Origin: JAFDBW01 sp963723355
GTDB taxonomy: Bacteria > Desulfobacterota > Desulfuromonadia > Desulfuromonadales > BM103
Direction of reading: 5' to 3'
NCBI GenBank assembly: GCA_963723355.1
Contig: CAVRQQ010000012.1
Coordinates: forward strand, 62,001-126,000
Length of the DNA: 64,000 nt
Each line of letters begins with the position of its first letter. Position 1 is the first letter of the stretch. A program made the position numbers and the translations under genes. The notes beneath the pieces are model-generated. The model worked only from the letters and a program-made list of their open reading frames with translations. It was not told where the DNA came from and did no database searches. Shown one piece after another: positions 47,484 to 57,782 of the stretch.

Positions 47484-49414
47484 ATGAGCAACTCAAATCG
47501 CTATCACATCATCGGCACAGCCGGACACGTCGACCACGGCAAGACGGTCCTGATCAACAAGCTCACCGGCATCAACACCGACCGCCTCAAGGAAGAGCAG
47601 GAGCGCGGTATTTCGATTGACCTGGGGTTTGCGCCTTTCAAGCTGGCCGACGGCAGCATGGTCGGCGTGGTCGACGTACCGGGCCATGAAAAGTTCATCC
47701 ATAACATGCTTGCCGGTATCGGCGGCATCGACCTGGTCCTGCTGGTCGTCGATGTCAACGAAGGGGTCATGCCGCAGACCCGGGAACATCTGCAGATCCT
47801 GCAATTGCTGCAAATCCCGCGCGGCATCCTGGTTCTGACCAAGTGTGACCTGGCCGAAGAAGACTGGATCGATATCGTCGAAGAGGAGGTCCGCGAGACG
47901 CTGGCCGGAACTTTTCTTGAAAAGGCACCCTGCTGCCGCGTTTCGGCGATCAAGGGTGACGGGATCGACAACCTGCAGCAGACCATCCAGGAAATTCTCA
48001 AAGAGCTGCCGCCGCGCGACGAAGACGGGCCGACCCGCCTGCCGATCGACCGGCACTTCACGATCAGCGGGTTCGGTACGGTGGTCACCGGCACCCTGCT
48101 GTCGGGCCGCGTCAAGGTCGGCGACACCGTCGAAGTCATGCCCCCCGGTGAGACAGTGCGTGTGCGCGAAGTCCAGGTCCACGGCGAAAAAGCCGAGGTC
48201 GCCAGGGCGGGACAACGGGTCGCGCTCAACCTGGCCGGCCTGGAGACGAAGCGACCTGGTCCGCGGTGCGGTTGTCGCCACGCCGGGCTTCTTCACCATG
48301 ACGGAACGTTTCGACGCCCGGATCAACCTGCTCGCAGAAGCTCCTCGCCCGCTCAAGTTCCGCGATCCGGTCCACCTGCACATGGGGACCGCCAAGGTGA
48401 CCGCCAGGATCGCCCTGCTCGACCGTGACGAAATGAAGCCGGGCGAAAGCGTGCTGGCGCAGGTTCACCTCGACAGCCCGCTGGTCGCCCATCGCCAGGA
48501 CCGCTTCATTATCCGCTCCTATTCGCCGATGACCACGATTGGCGGCGGCCAGATCATTGATCCGGCCCCGAAAAAGCACAAACGTTTCCGCGACGATGTC
48601 ATGCAGGCGCTGAAAGAGCTCGAATCGGGTGAAGGCTCGTTTATCGTCCAGAAGCTTGCCGAACTTGGCTGCGTCAAGCTCAAGGAACTGGAGCAGGCAT
48701 CCGGTCTCGGCCGCGACCGCATCTCCACTCTCCTTGACAGCCTCGCCGCGGCCGACCAGGTCCGTCGGATCGGCGACCAATGGGTGACATCGGAAACCGC
48801 CCGGGCCTGGCAACGGGTCCTGGTTGACGCAGTGGACAATCATCATCGCGACTACGCCCTGCAGCCCGGCATGCCGCACGCAACCCTGAAAGCTGCGCTG
48901 CCGACCAAGGTCGCACCGAAAGCCTTCGAGGAACTCCTGGCAGAGTTGGTTACAGATGGCCAGCTGGCCCAGCGGGAGGAATGGATCGCGCGGCGTGATT
49001 TCTCCCCCAAGCCGACGGATATCCAGGAGCAGCTCCTGAAAAACCTGGAAAAGGTCTACCGGGACGCAGGAGTGGAAGCAAAGGGCCGGGTCGATATGCT
49101 GGCCCTGGCCAGGACACCCGAGAACCAGGTCGACTCACTGCTCGCGTTCCTCTTCGCCAACGGCACGCTGGTGCGCCTCAACGAAGATTCGTTCATGCAC
49201 AAAGAGGCCTACCAGAAGGCGTTGCACGCCCTCAAGGAGCACTTTGCCGGCAAAGCAGACCCTGACCCTGGCCGAATTCCGCGACCGGATCGGCAGCGCC
49301 CGCAAGCAGACCCAGGCGATCCTGGAACTTTTCGACAGCCTGAAGTACACCATGCGCAAAGGCGATGAACGGGTTGCCTGGCAATTACCAAACCACGGGA
49401 CGCGGGACGAGTGA
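47484..49414 (+). CDS. selB: Selenocysteine-specific elongation factor, two apparent 1-bp insertions
   Basis: EF-Tu-like GTPase of 642 residues when joined; it carries Sec-tRNA to SECIS-bearing UGA codons. The GTPase part has GTAGHVDHGKTVLINKLTG, DVPGHEKFIHNM and TKCD. At about 48249 one extra A shifts the frame (NLAGLET to SDLVRGAVVA). At about 49254 a second extra base precedes QTLTLAEFRDRIGSARKQTQ. Winged-helix domains that bind the SECIS occupy about residues 380-635. The last residues (NHGTRDE) lie in a palindromic repeat at 49394-49466. Confidence 0.93.
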
Positions 49415-49466
49415 CGAGGAACGAGGGGTAGCTTTTTGCGCTCCGCGTCCCGCGTTCCTCGTCCCG
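49394..49466. repeat. Palindromic repeat at the selB 3' end
   Basis: GGGACGCGGGACGAGTGACG and GAGGAACG on the left are matched by CTCCGCGTCCCGCGTTCCTC and GTCCCG on the right, around a GTAGCTTTTTGC centre. It overlaps the selB stop codon and could act as a terminator-like hairpin. Similar CGCGTCCCGCTCAACGTCCC text occurs at 57871, beside another gene end. Confidence 0.5.
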
Positions 49467-49483
49467 TTATTGGAGCGAATCAA

Positions 49484-50515
49484 ATGAGCGTAAAGCTGTC
49501 ACACCTGTCCAAAACCAGCGGTTGAGCCGCCAAGATGGCCCCCGGGCCATTGGCGCAGGTGCTGCGCCAGCTGCCGACCGTTGAGGACCCGAACCTCCTG
49601 ACCGCCGCGATCCCCTTCGCCGACGCCGGGGTGTACAAGATTGCCGAGGACTGCGCCCTGGTGCAGTCGGTGGATTTCTTTACGCCGATTGTCGATGATC
49701 CGCGCACCTATGGCCGGATCGCCGCGGCCAACGCGCTCTCCGACATCTATGCCATGGGCGGCAGGCCGCTGACGGTCATGAACCTGGTCGGCTTTCCCGC
49801 CTGCCTGGAGCATGATGTGCTGGTCGAAATCCTCAAGGGTGGCGCCGAAAAGGTTCAGGAAGCCGGTGCGGTGATTGTCGGCGGTCACACCGTTGAAGAT
49901 GACGAGCCGAAATACGGCCTCGCCGTGACCGGCCTGGTCGACCCGGCCAAACTGGTCACCACGGCCGGCGCTCAACCGGGTGACGTGCTGGTCCTGACCA
50001 AACCGCTTGGCACCGGCATCCTGGCAACCGCGCTGAAAGGTGAAGTGATCAAGGAAGAGCAGATGGCGGATGCCATCCGCAACATGGAAATGCTGAACAA
50101 AACAGCCTCGGAGATCATGCTGCAGGTCGGCGTCAACGCCTGCACCGACATCACCGGTTTCGGCCTGCTCGGCCATGCCCTGGAACTCGCCGAGGCCAGC
50201 AAGGTCGGTATCGAAATCGATGCGTCGGCCCTGCACATCTATCCGCAGGTCATGGAACTGGCCGCGATCGGCCTGGTCCCGGTGGGCAGCTACCGCAACC
50301 GCGAGCACTACCTGCCGAACGTCATCAATCGCGAACAGCTTGCCCCGGAGATCGTCGATATTCTTGCCGATCCGCAGACCTCAGGGGGGTTATTGATTGT
50401 GGTACCGGCAGAGAAATCAAAGCAACTGACCAAGCAACTCAAAGCGGGCGGTTGCGACGCTTTCGAGATTGGCCGTGTGACTTCGGATCATCCTGGCAAG
50501 ATGATTGTCAAATAA
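49484..50515 (+). CDS. selD: Selenide, water dikinase (selenophosphate synthetase), itself a selenoprotein
   Basis: Makes selenophosphate from selenide and ATP; 343 residues. From the ATG at 49484 (TGGAG upstream) the frame reads MSVKLSHLSKTSG, then UGA at 49523-49525, then AAKMAPGPLAQVL. The UGA is at residue 14, where SelD proteins have the catalytic Cys or Sec next to the conserved Lys. The rest is intact, with SVDFFTPIVDDPRTYGRIAA, GGHTVEDDEPKYGLAVTG and GGLLIVVPAE. Annotation from the later ATG at 49535 would lose the active site. The following 150 bases hold only a weak promoter. Confidence 0.93.
49526..49554 (+). promoter_or_regulatory. Predicted SECIS element in selD
   Basis: Just after the UGA, ATGGCC (49535-49540) pairs with GGCCAT (49545-49550) around a CCCG loop, extended by outer GCCA (49529-49532) and TGGC (49551-49554). 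Position and strength fit SelB-dependent UGA decoding. Confidence 0.6.
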
Positions 50516-50567
50516 CAGCTCCTAAAAATCTGCTTCGTAACGACACCCGCAAATGTTCTGTTATTCT

Positions 50568-50597
50568 TGAGTCAGTTTTAGACCAACCAGTATTAGC
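50568..50597 (+). promoter_or_regulatory. Possible promoter of the sucrose operon
   Basis: TTGAGT (50568-50573), 18-base spacer, TATTAG (50592-50597), 71 bases before the sps start. The match is moderate; nothing else stands out between selD and sps. Confidence 0.35.
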
Positions 50598-50668
50598 CGC
50601 ATGACCAAGTCATCTTAAAGTCATTTTGTATTTTCTGAATCGATCTTAAAAACAGAGAAGGGAATTAA

Positions 50669-52837
50669 ATGACTCAAAAAACAGGCGGACTCTACATCGC
50701 CCTGTTAAGCATTCACGGTTTGATTCGTTGGCACAATCTCGAACTGGGCCGCGATGCAGATACCGGCGGACAAACGCTCTACGTGGTAGAGCTTGCCCAG
50801 GCGCTAGCCAAGCAACCCGGTATCGGTAAAGTTGATCTGATCACGCAGCGGGTGACGGATAAAAACCTCTCGGCTGACTATGCGAAGCCGATAGAAAGCC
50901 TCGCCGACAATCTTCGCATCATACGGATTGAGGCCGGTCCGGAGGAGTACCTGGCCAAGGAAGACCTCTGGGATCATCTCGATTTTTTCACCGACAACCT
51001 GGCCAGCTTTTTTCGAGACAGCAACTCTTTTCCAGACATTATTCACAGCCATTACGCCGACGCTGGTTACGTCGGCTCACACCTGGCCAACCTGCTGGGT
51101 ATTCCGCTGATCCATACCGGCCATTCCCTCGGTCGCGTCAAGCGCAGCCGTCTCATGGCTAGCGGACTGAACGCACAGGAGATCGAAAAACGCTTCAATA
51201 TGAGTCGACGGATTGAAGCAGAAGAACAGACCCTGGCAACCGCAGAACGGGTGATTACCAGCACTCACCAGGAAATTGCCGAGCAGTATGAGCTTTATGA
51301 CCACTATCAGCCTGATCAGATGCGTGTTGTCCCACCGGGAACGAATCTCAAGCAATTCACGCCGCCGAACGGTGACGAATTACAGACTCCCCTGTTCAAG
51401 GATTTGACCTGCCACCTGAAAAATCCGGACAAGCCAATTGTGTTGGCCCTGTCACGACCGGACCGGCGTAAAAACATCAGTGCACTGATAGATGCTTTCG
51501 GCCAGTCCCCGCAACTTCAGGAGTTGGCTAACCTGTTAATCATCGCCGGCAACCGTGACGACATCGACGATCTCGAAGAGGGCGCCCAAGAGGTCTTCCA
51601 TGAACTGCTGGTCACTATCGACCGCTACGATCTTTATGGCAAAGTGACCCTGCCGAAACATCATCAACGCGATCAGGTAGCGATGATTTATCGGATCACA
51701 GCGGCCTCCGGGGGCGTCTTCGTTAACCCGGCGCTCACGGAACCCTTTGGCTTGACCCTGATTGAAGCGGCCGCCTGCGGATTGCCGATTGTCGCCACAG
51801 AAGATGGTGGACCAAAGGATATCATTGACAACTGCAAAAACGGCTTTCTGATCGATCCTCTGGAACCGGGAACCATCACCGCTGCACTGTTAAAGCTGTT
51901 TGGCGACAGAGACTTGTGGCAGCAATGTTCTGCCCAGGGGTTGCGCGGAGTACAAAAAAACTATTCCTGGGAGGCGCACGCAAAGCGCTATTGTAAAATC
52001 ATCAAACCGGTCGCCGAACGTTCAGAGCAGTTGCTGCGCCAACCGGTCCGCCGTCGGACCGGTCTGTATCGCGATCGGGCAATTGTCAGCGATCTCGATC
52101 AGAACCTGATCGGTGACGATCGCTCCCTCAACGAACTGGTTGGACTCCTCCGACAAAAGCGCAAAAGCAGTTTTTTTATCATCGCCACCGGTCGGCGACT
52201 CGATTCGGCATTGAAACTGATGAAAAAACACCGCATCCCGGAGCCGGATGTGCTGATCAGCAGCAGCGGCACCGAGATCTATCGAGCCCCGGAACTGACC
52301 GCCGATACGGCCTGGGCCAGGCATATCGATTATCATTGGACGCCGCGAATCGTAAAGAAGCTGCTGACCGACTTTCCTGGCCTGAAGGCACAGCCCAACA
52401 TCGAGCAGAGCCGCTTCAAACTGAGTTATTATATCGACCCGGAGCAGGCCGATGTTGAAGAGATCAAACAGTTGCTGCATCGCGAAGAGCAAGCAGTTTT
52501 TGTGCAGACTGCGTTTGGACAGTTTCTCGATATCCTGCCACTGCGCGCCTCCAAAGGGATGGCATTACGCTATGTCGTCGAGCAATTGCACATCCCGCTG
52601 GAAGCGGTCCTTGTCGCTGGCGGCTCAGGGGCCGACGAGGATATGATGCGCGGCAACACTCTGGCAGCAGTGGTTGCCAACCGTCATCATGAAGAGCTCT
52701 CGCAGCTGATCGATATTGAGCGAATCTACTTTTCCCGGCAGCCGAATGCCGCTGGGATCCTCGAAGCGCTCGATTTTTACGATTTCTTCGGCAGCTGCAA
52801 AGATCCACGGGAAACCGGACAGACCGATGACACATAG
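50669..52837 (+). CDS. sps: Sucrose-phosphate synthase
   Basis: Joins UDP-glucose and fructose 6-phosphate to sucrose 6-phosphate; 722 residues. The GT4 region (about 1-460) has GRDADTGGQTLYVVELAQAL, HTGHSLGRVKR, ALSRPDRRKNISALI and the ExxGLTLIEAAACG donor motif as EPFGLTLIEAAACG. The C-terminal HAD-like domain (about 470-710) looks non-catalytic: motif I is DLDQN instead of DxDxT, and the acidic motif is GGSGADED rather than GDSGND. A separate phosphatase is encoded next. AGAAGGGA precedes the start. Confidence 0.93.
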   Translation: MTQKTGGLYIALLSIHGLIRWHNLELGRDADTGGQTLYVVELAQALAKQPGIGKVDLITQRVTDKNLSADYAKPIESLADNLRIIRIEAGPEEYLAKEDLWDHLDFFTDNLASFFRDSNSFPDIIHSHYADAGYVGSHLANLLGIPLIHTGHSLGRVKRSRLMASGLNAQEIEKRFNMSRRIEAEEQTLATAERVITSTHQEIAEQYELYDHYQPDQMRVVPPGTNLKQFTPPNGDELQTPLFKDLTCHLKNPDKPIVLALSRPDRRKNISALIDAFGQSPQLQELANLLIIAGNRDDIDDLEEGAQEVFHELLVTIDRYDLYGKVTLPKHHQRDQVAMIYRITAASGGVFVNPALTEPFGLTLIEAAACGLPIVATEDGGPKDIIDNCKNGFLIDPLEPGTITAALLKLFGDRDLWQQCSAQGLRGVQKNYSWEAHAKRYCKIIKPVAERSEQLLRQPVRRRTGLYRDRAIVSDLDQNLIGDDRSLNELVGLLRQKRKSSFFIIATGRRLDSALKLMKKHRIPEPDVLISSSGTEIYRAPELTADTAWARHIDYHWTPRIVKKLLTDFPGLKAQPNIEQSRFKLSYYIDPEQADVEEIKQLLHREEQAVFVQTAFGQFLDILPLRASKGMALRYVVEQLHIPLEAVLVAGGSGADEDMMRGNTLAAVVANRHHEELSQLIDIERIYFSRQPNAAGILEALDFYDFFGSCKDPRETGQTDDT

Positions 52838-53672
52838 ATTACTCCTTTGTACCGACATGGACCGCACGATTATCCCCAACGGGCGCCAACCGGAACACCC
52901 GCAGGCCCGTGAACACTTCCGGCAACTTTGCGGATTACCTGTGATCAAGTTGGTTTACGTGTCCGGGCGGCATCTCCAATTAGTTGAGCAGGCGATTGCT
53001 GACTACCAGCTGCCCAAACCAGACTATGCGATTACTGATGTCGGCACAAAAATCTACTGCCGGGAGCAGGCAGAATGGACTGAAATACACGCCTGGCAAA
53101 AGCAGATCGCCGGCGACTGGCAGGGGAGAAGTCATGACCAATTGCAGCATGCACTCAGCAGGTTCCCGGAATTGACCCTGCAGGAGCAGAGCAAGCAAAA
53201 CGACTTCAAGTTAAGCTATTACCTGTCACTGGCCGCAGATCGGGACAAGATCCTCCAGCAGGTCGACCAGCAATTGACTCAACTGGGCGTGGCCGCCAGT
53301 TTGATCTGGAGTATCGACGAGCCGGAGCAGGTCGGCCTGCTCGATGTGCTGCCGCGCAACGCAACCAAATTGCACGGCATCGAATTCCTGCAGCTGCACT
53401 TGGGATACGGACCGCAGGAGGTCATCTTTGCCGGTGACAGCGGCAACGATTTGCCGGTGCTGGGCAGTTCAATCCGATCGATTCTGGTCGCCAACGCTGA
53501 GCCGGAGATCAAACAACAGGCACAGCAGCTGGCCGAGCAGAACGGTAACGCAGAAAACCTCTTTCTGGCGCAGCAGGACAACTTTCCCCTGGGCGGGAAT
53601 TACAGCGCCGGGGTTTTGCAAGGTATTGCGTATTACTACCCCGAGATTGGAGAGAAACTGACAGAGTCATGA
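52827..53672 (+). CDS. spp: Sucrose-6-phosphate phosphatase
   Basis: HAD hydrolase of 281 residues that releases sucrose. Motif I is CTDMDRTII (DxDxT) and the Mg-binding motif IV is FAGDSGNDLPVLG, both complete, unlike in the domain fused to the synthase. The ATG lies inside the last codons of sps (ATGACACATAG), so the genes are coupled. Its own stop overlaps the next start (ATGA). Confidence 0.92.
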   Translation: MTHRLLLCTDMDRTIIPNGRQPEHPQAREHFRQLCGLPVIKLVYVSGRHLQLVEQAIADYQLPKPDYAITDVGTKIYCREQAEWTEIHAWQKQIAGDWQGRSHDQLQHALSRFPELTLQEQSKQNDFKLSYYLSLAADRDKILQQVDQQLTQLGVAASLIWSIDEPEQVGLLDVLPRNATKLHGIEFLQLHLGYGPQEVIFAGDSGNDLPVLGSSIRSILVANAEPEIKQQAQQLAEQNGNAENLFLAQQDNFPLGGNYSAGVLQGIAYYYPEIGEKLTES

Positions 53673-54566
53673 AGAATCGGCGAACAACTCTACATTTTTG
53701 GCGAAGTGCTGTTCGACTGCTTTCCGACTGGGGCAAAGGTTCTCGGCGGCGCGCCGTTCAATGTCGCCTGGCACCTGCAGGCTCTCGGCGATCAACCCCG
53801 GTTCATTTCACGGATCGGAAACGATGAGTGTGGCGACCGGATTCTGCAGGCGATGGGCAACTGGGGGATGAGCACCGCGGACATTCAGATCGACAAGGTC
53901 CGCCCAACTGGCCGGGTTGAAGTGACGATCACCGACGGGGAACCAAGTTACGACATCGTTGCCGATAGCGCCTACGATTTCATCTCTGCAGAGCAACTGG
54001 GCGAACCAATTATGGCCGGAATCCTCTATCATGGTACCCTTTGCCTGCGCAACCTGAAAGCCCGTGACACATTGAGCAAGATCAGTCGCAATAGGAATTT
54101 AAGAATTTTTCTCGATGTTAACCTGAGGCCACCCTGGTGGCAGCGGGATGAAGTCTTCGAGTGGCTAAAAAATGCCGATTGGGTAAAAATGAATCAAGAG
54201 GAGCTGCGGCTGCTCGGGACGTCGGCAACCGATACCCAGCAGCAGATGGCAGAGCTGCAGACAACTTGCGGGCTGGAACAGCTGATTGTCACACGTGGCG
54301 AACAAGGCGCCCTGGTCAGAACCATTGATGGCGAATTTCATTCCCGGCGGCCAGAAAAAGCTGAACATTTGGTCGATACTGTCGGTGCCGGTGATGCCTT
54401 CAGCGCGGTATATATACACGGTTTGCGAGCAGGATGGCCGATCTCGACCACACTTGCAAATGCGCAAAAGTTAGCAAGTAAAGTGATTGGGATACGTGGT
54501 GCAACAACCACTGACGCAGCCTTCTATCAGGACTTTATAACGTTTCTTTCTGTCAATAGTGACTGA
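53669..54566 (+). CDS. fruK: Fructokinase (PfkB family), with an apparent 1-bp insertion near the start
   Basis: Sugar kinase of about 298 residues. The ATG overlaps the spp stop, but the frame breaks at about 53675: removing one A gives MKIGEQLYIFGEVLFDCFPT followed by GGAPFNVAWHLQALGDQPRF, the sugar-binding signature. The catalytic DTVGAGDAFSAVYIHGLRAG is at the C-terminal end. Within this cluster it should phosphorylate fructose released by amylosucrase and return it to sucrose or glycolysis. Confidence 0.88.
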
Positions 54567-54610
54567 GCAAAACAGACCATAACCTCAACAACCGATTTTA
54601 AGGCAGTTTT

Positions 54611-56562
54611 ATGTACGAACAGATTTCTCACACGCTTCTGAATGACATTCTCAACCGTATCAAACCGGAGATTTCGGAGCAGGACCTGAGGCATTTCTAC
54701 ACCCGCCTGGGGGCCAACTTTTACGGCATTCACTCGCTGTTTCAACGACTCTACGGCGACCGGGACGATTTCGACAATCAGGCGCAGAAGCTGGTCGAAA
54801 CCATGGCTCAGCAATATATCAAACGCCCGGAAAAACTTCGCCAACTCGATCTGGAGCGGGAAAAGGATTACAACTGGTTTCTCAGTCAACAATGGGTCGG
54901 CATGGCCCTTTACTGCAAAGGTTTTGCCGACACTCTGCAGGGGCTGCAAAAGCGGTTGCACTATTTCCAGGAACTGGGCATCAACCTGGTGCATGTGATG
55001 CCGATCTTGCGCTGCCCGGAAGGGAGCAGCGACGGCGGTTACGCGGTCAGTGATTTTCGTGAGATCAACCCGGAGGTCGGCACCTTGGAGGATGTCCGGC
55101 AACTGGCTGATGAGATGCGCAAACGCGACATCCTGCTGGTGCTTGATGTGGTTGTCAACCACACCTCCAACAAACACGACTGGGCGACTCACGCCAGGGC
55201 CGGCGAGCAGAAGTACCTCGACTACTACTACACGTTTGAAAACCGCAACGTGCCAGACATGTTTGAGCAGAGCATGCCGGAGATCTTCCCAGAGACCGCG
55301 CCCGGCAACTTCACCTGGGACGAGGAGATGGGCCGCTGGGTAATGACCGTCTTCAACGATTACCAGTGGGATCTGAACTACAGCAACCCCGCGGTATTCA
55401 TCGAGATGCTCAACATCATCCTCTTCTGGGCCAACCAGGGCGCCGACATCCTGCGGCTCGATGCCGTGGCGTTTCTGTGGAAAAAAATCGGCAGCACCTG
55501 TCAGAATGAACGTGAAGCCCATCTGATCCTGCAACTACTCAAAGATTGCTGCCAGGTCAGCGCACCGGGCGTGGTTTTCATCGCCGAAGCGATCGTCGCA
55601 CCGGTGGAGATGATCAAATATTTTGGCGAAGATGCGGTTATCGCCAAGGAATGTGAGATCGCCTACAATGCGACCTTCATGGCGCTACTCTGGGACGCGG
55701 TGGCGACCAAGAATGCCCGTCTGCTGAACCAGGGGATCAAAAGCCTGCCGGTCAAACTGGAAAGGGCCACCTGGCTCAATTACGTACGCTGTCACGATGA
55801 CATCGGGCTCGGTTTTGACGACCGGGACATCCTGCTCTGCGACTACGAACCGGCCCGACACCGGAGATTTCTGGTCGATTACTTCACCGGCAAGTTTGGC
55901 CACTCCCACGCCCGAGGACTCCCATTCGGACAGAACACCAAGACCGGCGACACGCGCATTTCCGGCTCTCTCGCATCACTGGTCGGGCTGGAGCATGCAC
56001 TTGAAAGCGGCGACAACCAAGCCATCGACGATTCGATCAAGCTGGTTCTGCTGCTACACGGCATGATTCTGTCGTTCGGCGGCATCCCGCTGCTTTACTA
56101 CGGGGATGAACTTGGCACGCTGAATGACGATTCCTACCGAGACGATCCTTATAAAAAAGGGGACACGCGCTGGGTCCATCGACCTTCTATCGACTGGGAT
56201 AAGGCGGAACGCAGGAACACTCCTGGAACCGTCGAGTATGAAATTTTCAGTGCCTTAAAAAGAATGATTGCGGTGCGTAAAGAAATCGACGTATTCGCTG
56301 ATTTCAACAACCGCGAGCTGCTCGAAGTCGAGAATCCGCACCTGTTTGTGTTCGGTCGTTACCATTTGCAAAAGCAAACAAACACGTCCTGGTCGTGGCC
56401 AACTTCAGCGACAAACCACAGCACCTCAACCTCGAAGACCTGGGGATCTGGGGGACACAATACCGCTCCCTGGTTGATCTGTATCGCGGTGAAAGTCCGG
56501 ACGTTTTCAAAAACAGTTTGGTGATTCCGGAATTCGGTTTTTACTGGCTGTGCGAACGATAA
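54611..56562 (+). CDS. ams: Amylosucrase (GH13), with an apparent frameshift near the C-terminus
   Basis: Makes an alpha-1,4-glucan from sucrose and releases fructose, or cleaves sucrose; 650 residues when joined. The (beta/alpha)8 barrel motifs are VLDVVVNHTS, ADILRLDAVAFLWKK (nucleophile Asp), VVFIAEAIV (acid Glu) and NYVRCHDDIGLGF. At about 56375 the frame shifts; the natural end HVLVVANFSDKPQHLNLEDL to FGFYWLCER stops at 56562. The order sps-spp-fruK-ams is the known sucrose cluster of halophilic methylotrophs. Confidence 0.92.
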
Positions 56563-56659
56563 TTCATGGGCGATCAGGCGTCTGTTCCCTCTAGAAAGAG
56601 CTGTTACAAGTTGACATACCGCTCTGACTTATGACCCTGCTCATAGGACAGAGTGCTTC

Positions 56660-56698
56660 GCCCTGCTCCAATCCACCCTCCGTGGAGTCGGGCTTTTT
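56660..56698 (+). terminator. Intrinsic terminator of the sucrose operon
   Basis: GCCCTGCTCCA pairs with TGGAGTCGGGC (two mismatches) around a 12-base loop and is followed by TTTTT. It lies 98 bases after the ams stop. Confidence 0.75.
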
Positions 56699-56785
56699 CA
56701 TCTACGAGGGTCAGTACGAATTTCGAATTACAGCCATTTTCAATCGCACCAAACGATGCAGGATTTATAATTGACCTCTACCCTT

Positions 56786-56813
56786 TGACCTCAGGGTATA
56801 AACGGTTATAGTT
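56786..56813 (+). promoter_or_regulatory. Possible promoter of a short RNA or leader
   Basis: TTGACC (56786-56791), 16-base spacer, TATAGT (56808-56813). A terminator follows about 65 bases downstream. Confidence 0.45.
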
Positions 56814-56819
56814 AATAAT

Positions 56820-56902
56820 AACTGATTTGTGTAGGTATCTCGGATTCTTCAGGATCGACGTAATACAATCGTAGGCGCCCGCAGAATAGGGGTGCTTTTT
56901 TT
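56820..56902 (+). ncRNA. Candidate terminated leader or small RNA
   Basis: Starts at the promoter above and ends in an intrinsic terminator: GCGCCC (56875-56880) pairs with GGGGTGC (56889-56895, one G bulged) around GCAGAATA, followed by seven Ts. It stands 74 bases before the start of a small gene, so it may be an attenuator. No known riboswitch class was recognised. Confidence 0.4.
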
Positions 56903-56976
56903 ACCTTCACAAAAGAGCAACGCGAACAATGACCAGCGTTAACGTTTCGTGAACAGTTCAGAGAGGATCACAGCTA

Positions 56977-57237
56977 ATGTCCATGCAGGCGAAACAACTA
57001 CTGAACAAGATGGTGATGAACGACATGCGGCACTTAGGTCCGTCTGGAACGCTAAAATTAATGGAGAGCTTGATTGATAATGACCTGTCGCACCTTGATC
57101 AAAACGTGGAGCTTTTAGCGGCGGGGCTGTATGAGGCACTGAAGGCACGGGGAAAACTGGCGTCCTTGACGTATAAGCCGATTGTGTATAAGGAGCAAGA
57201 AGTCCCCTTGGCCCTGAGCCTGAATGATTTACTTTAG
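56977..57237 (+). CDS. Small protein of unknown function
   Basis: An 86-residue, mostly helical protein: MSMQAKQLLNKMVMNDMRHL, then DNDLSHLDQNVELLAAGLYE, ending ALSLNDLL. GAGAGGATC lies about 10 bases upstream. I do not recognise a family. There is no signal peptide, membrane segment or cysteine. It follows a terminated leader-like element and is followed by a hairpin at 57298. Confidence 0.5.
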   Translation: MSMQAKQLLNKMVMNDMRHLGPSGTLKLMESLIDNDLSHLDQNVELLAAGLYEALKARGKLASLTYKPIVYKEQEVPLALSLNDLL

Positions 57238-57297
57238 CGAAGAAACTATGATTATTTGTAGCTGAGGTGTTTTTTATGTTTAGCCCTCAATAAATGC

Positions 57298-57330
57298 AAA
57301 ATGGCCCGTCCTTCCTGGATGGGCCATTCT
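57298..57330. terminator. Hairpin between convergent genes
   Basis: AATGGCCC (57300-57307) pairs with GGGCCATT (57321-57328), with extra TCC/GGA pairing inside. It sits between the small plus-strand gene and a convergent minus-strand gene and could serve both; the minus side is followed by TTTTGCATTT. Confidence 0.55.
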
Positions 57331-57377
57331 TATATTGCAGGGTAACTGTGCGGGATAGTAGAAGCAGTTAATGACTC

Positions 57378-57782
57378 TCAAAGGTCCCCGGTCAGTTGCT
57401 GTAACTTGAACAGCTTCGGATTCAGGCTTTTGACGCAATCAACGATCTCCTGCAGCCCGGCCTCGTCAATCCCGGTCTCTTCGTCTCTGCCCTGGAACCA
57501 GTCATAACCTTTTGGCAGCTCCGAGAAGGTCCCGTCGCGCAGCAGGGCAACATCGACCATCTCGTTGATCCGGCCGGTCGCTTCCCATGGGTCACGGTAA
57601 TCATATTGCCTGGCGACCACATGCAGCATCAAGCCGTTTTTGAAAGCACCCTTGACCTCGAAAGAGAACTCCCGCGGGGCACTGTAATTGTCCGTGCGGC
57701 CACCGCGCGACATGACCCGCGCCCCGGCCGCTTCCAGTATCTTCTTGACCGACTCCTCGGTCATCGGTTTCGCTTGGTCCAT
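57378..57782 (-). CDS. Conserved hypothetical protein
   Basis: A 134-residue soluble protein of no family I recognise. It contains GGRTDNYSAPREFSFEVKGA, HVVARQYDYRDPWEATGRIN and LPKGYDWFQGRDEETGIDEA, with an alpha/beta pattern and a helical C-terminus (LQEIVDCVKSLNPKLFKLQQ). No signal peptide. It lies 110 bases downstream of the VWA gene and may belong to the same transcript. Confidence 0.65.
   Translation of the reverse strand: MDQAKPMTEESVKKILEAAGARVMSRGGRTDNYSAPREFSFEVKGAFKNGLMLHVVARQYDYRDPWEATGRINEMVDVALLRDGTFSELPKGYDWFQGRDEETGIDEAGLQEIVDCVKSLNPKLFKLQQLTGDL

Noticed and set aside
56820..56902. c-di-GMP (GEMM) riboswitch before the small gene
   Set aside because: None of the conserved GEMM boxes is present; only a promoter and terminator can be seen.
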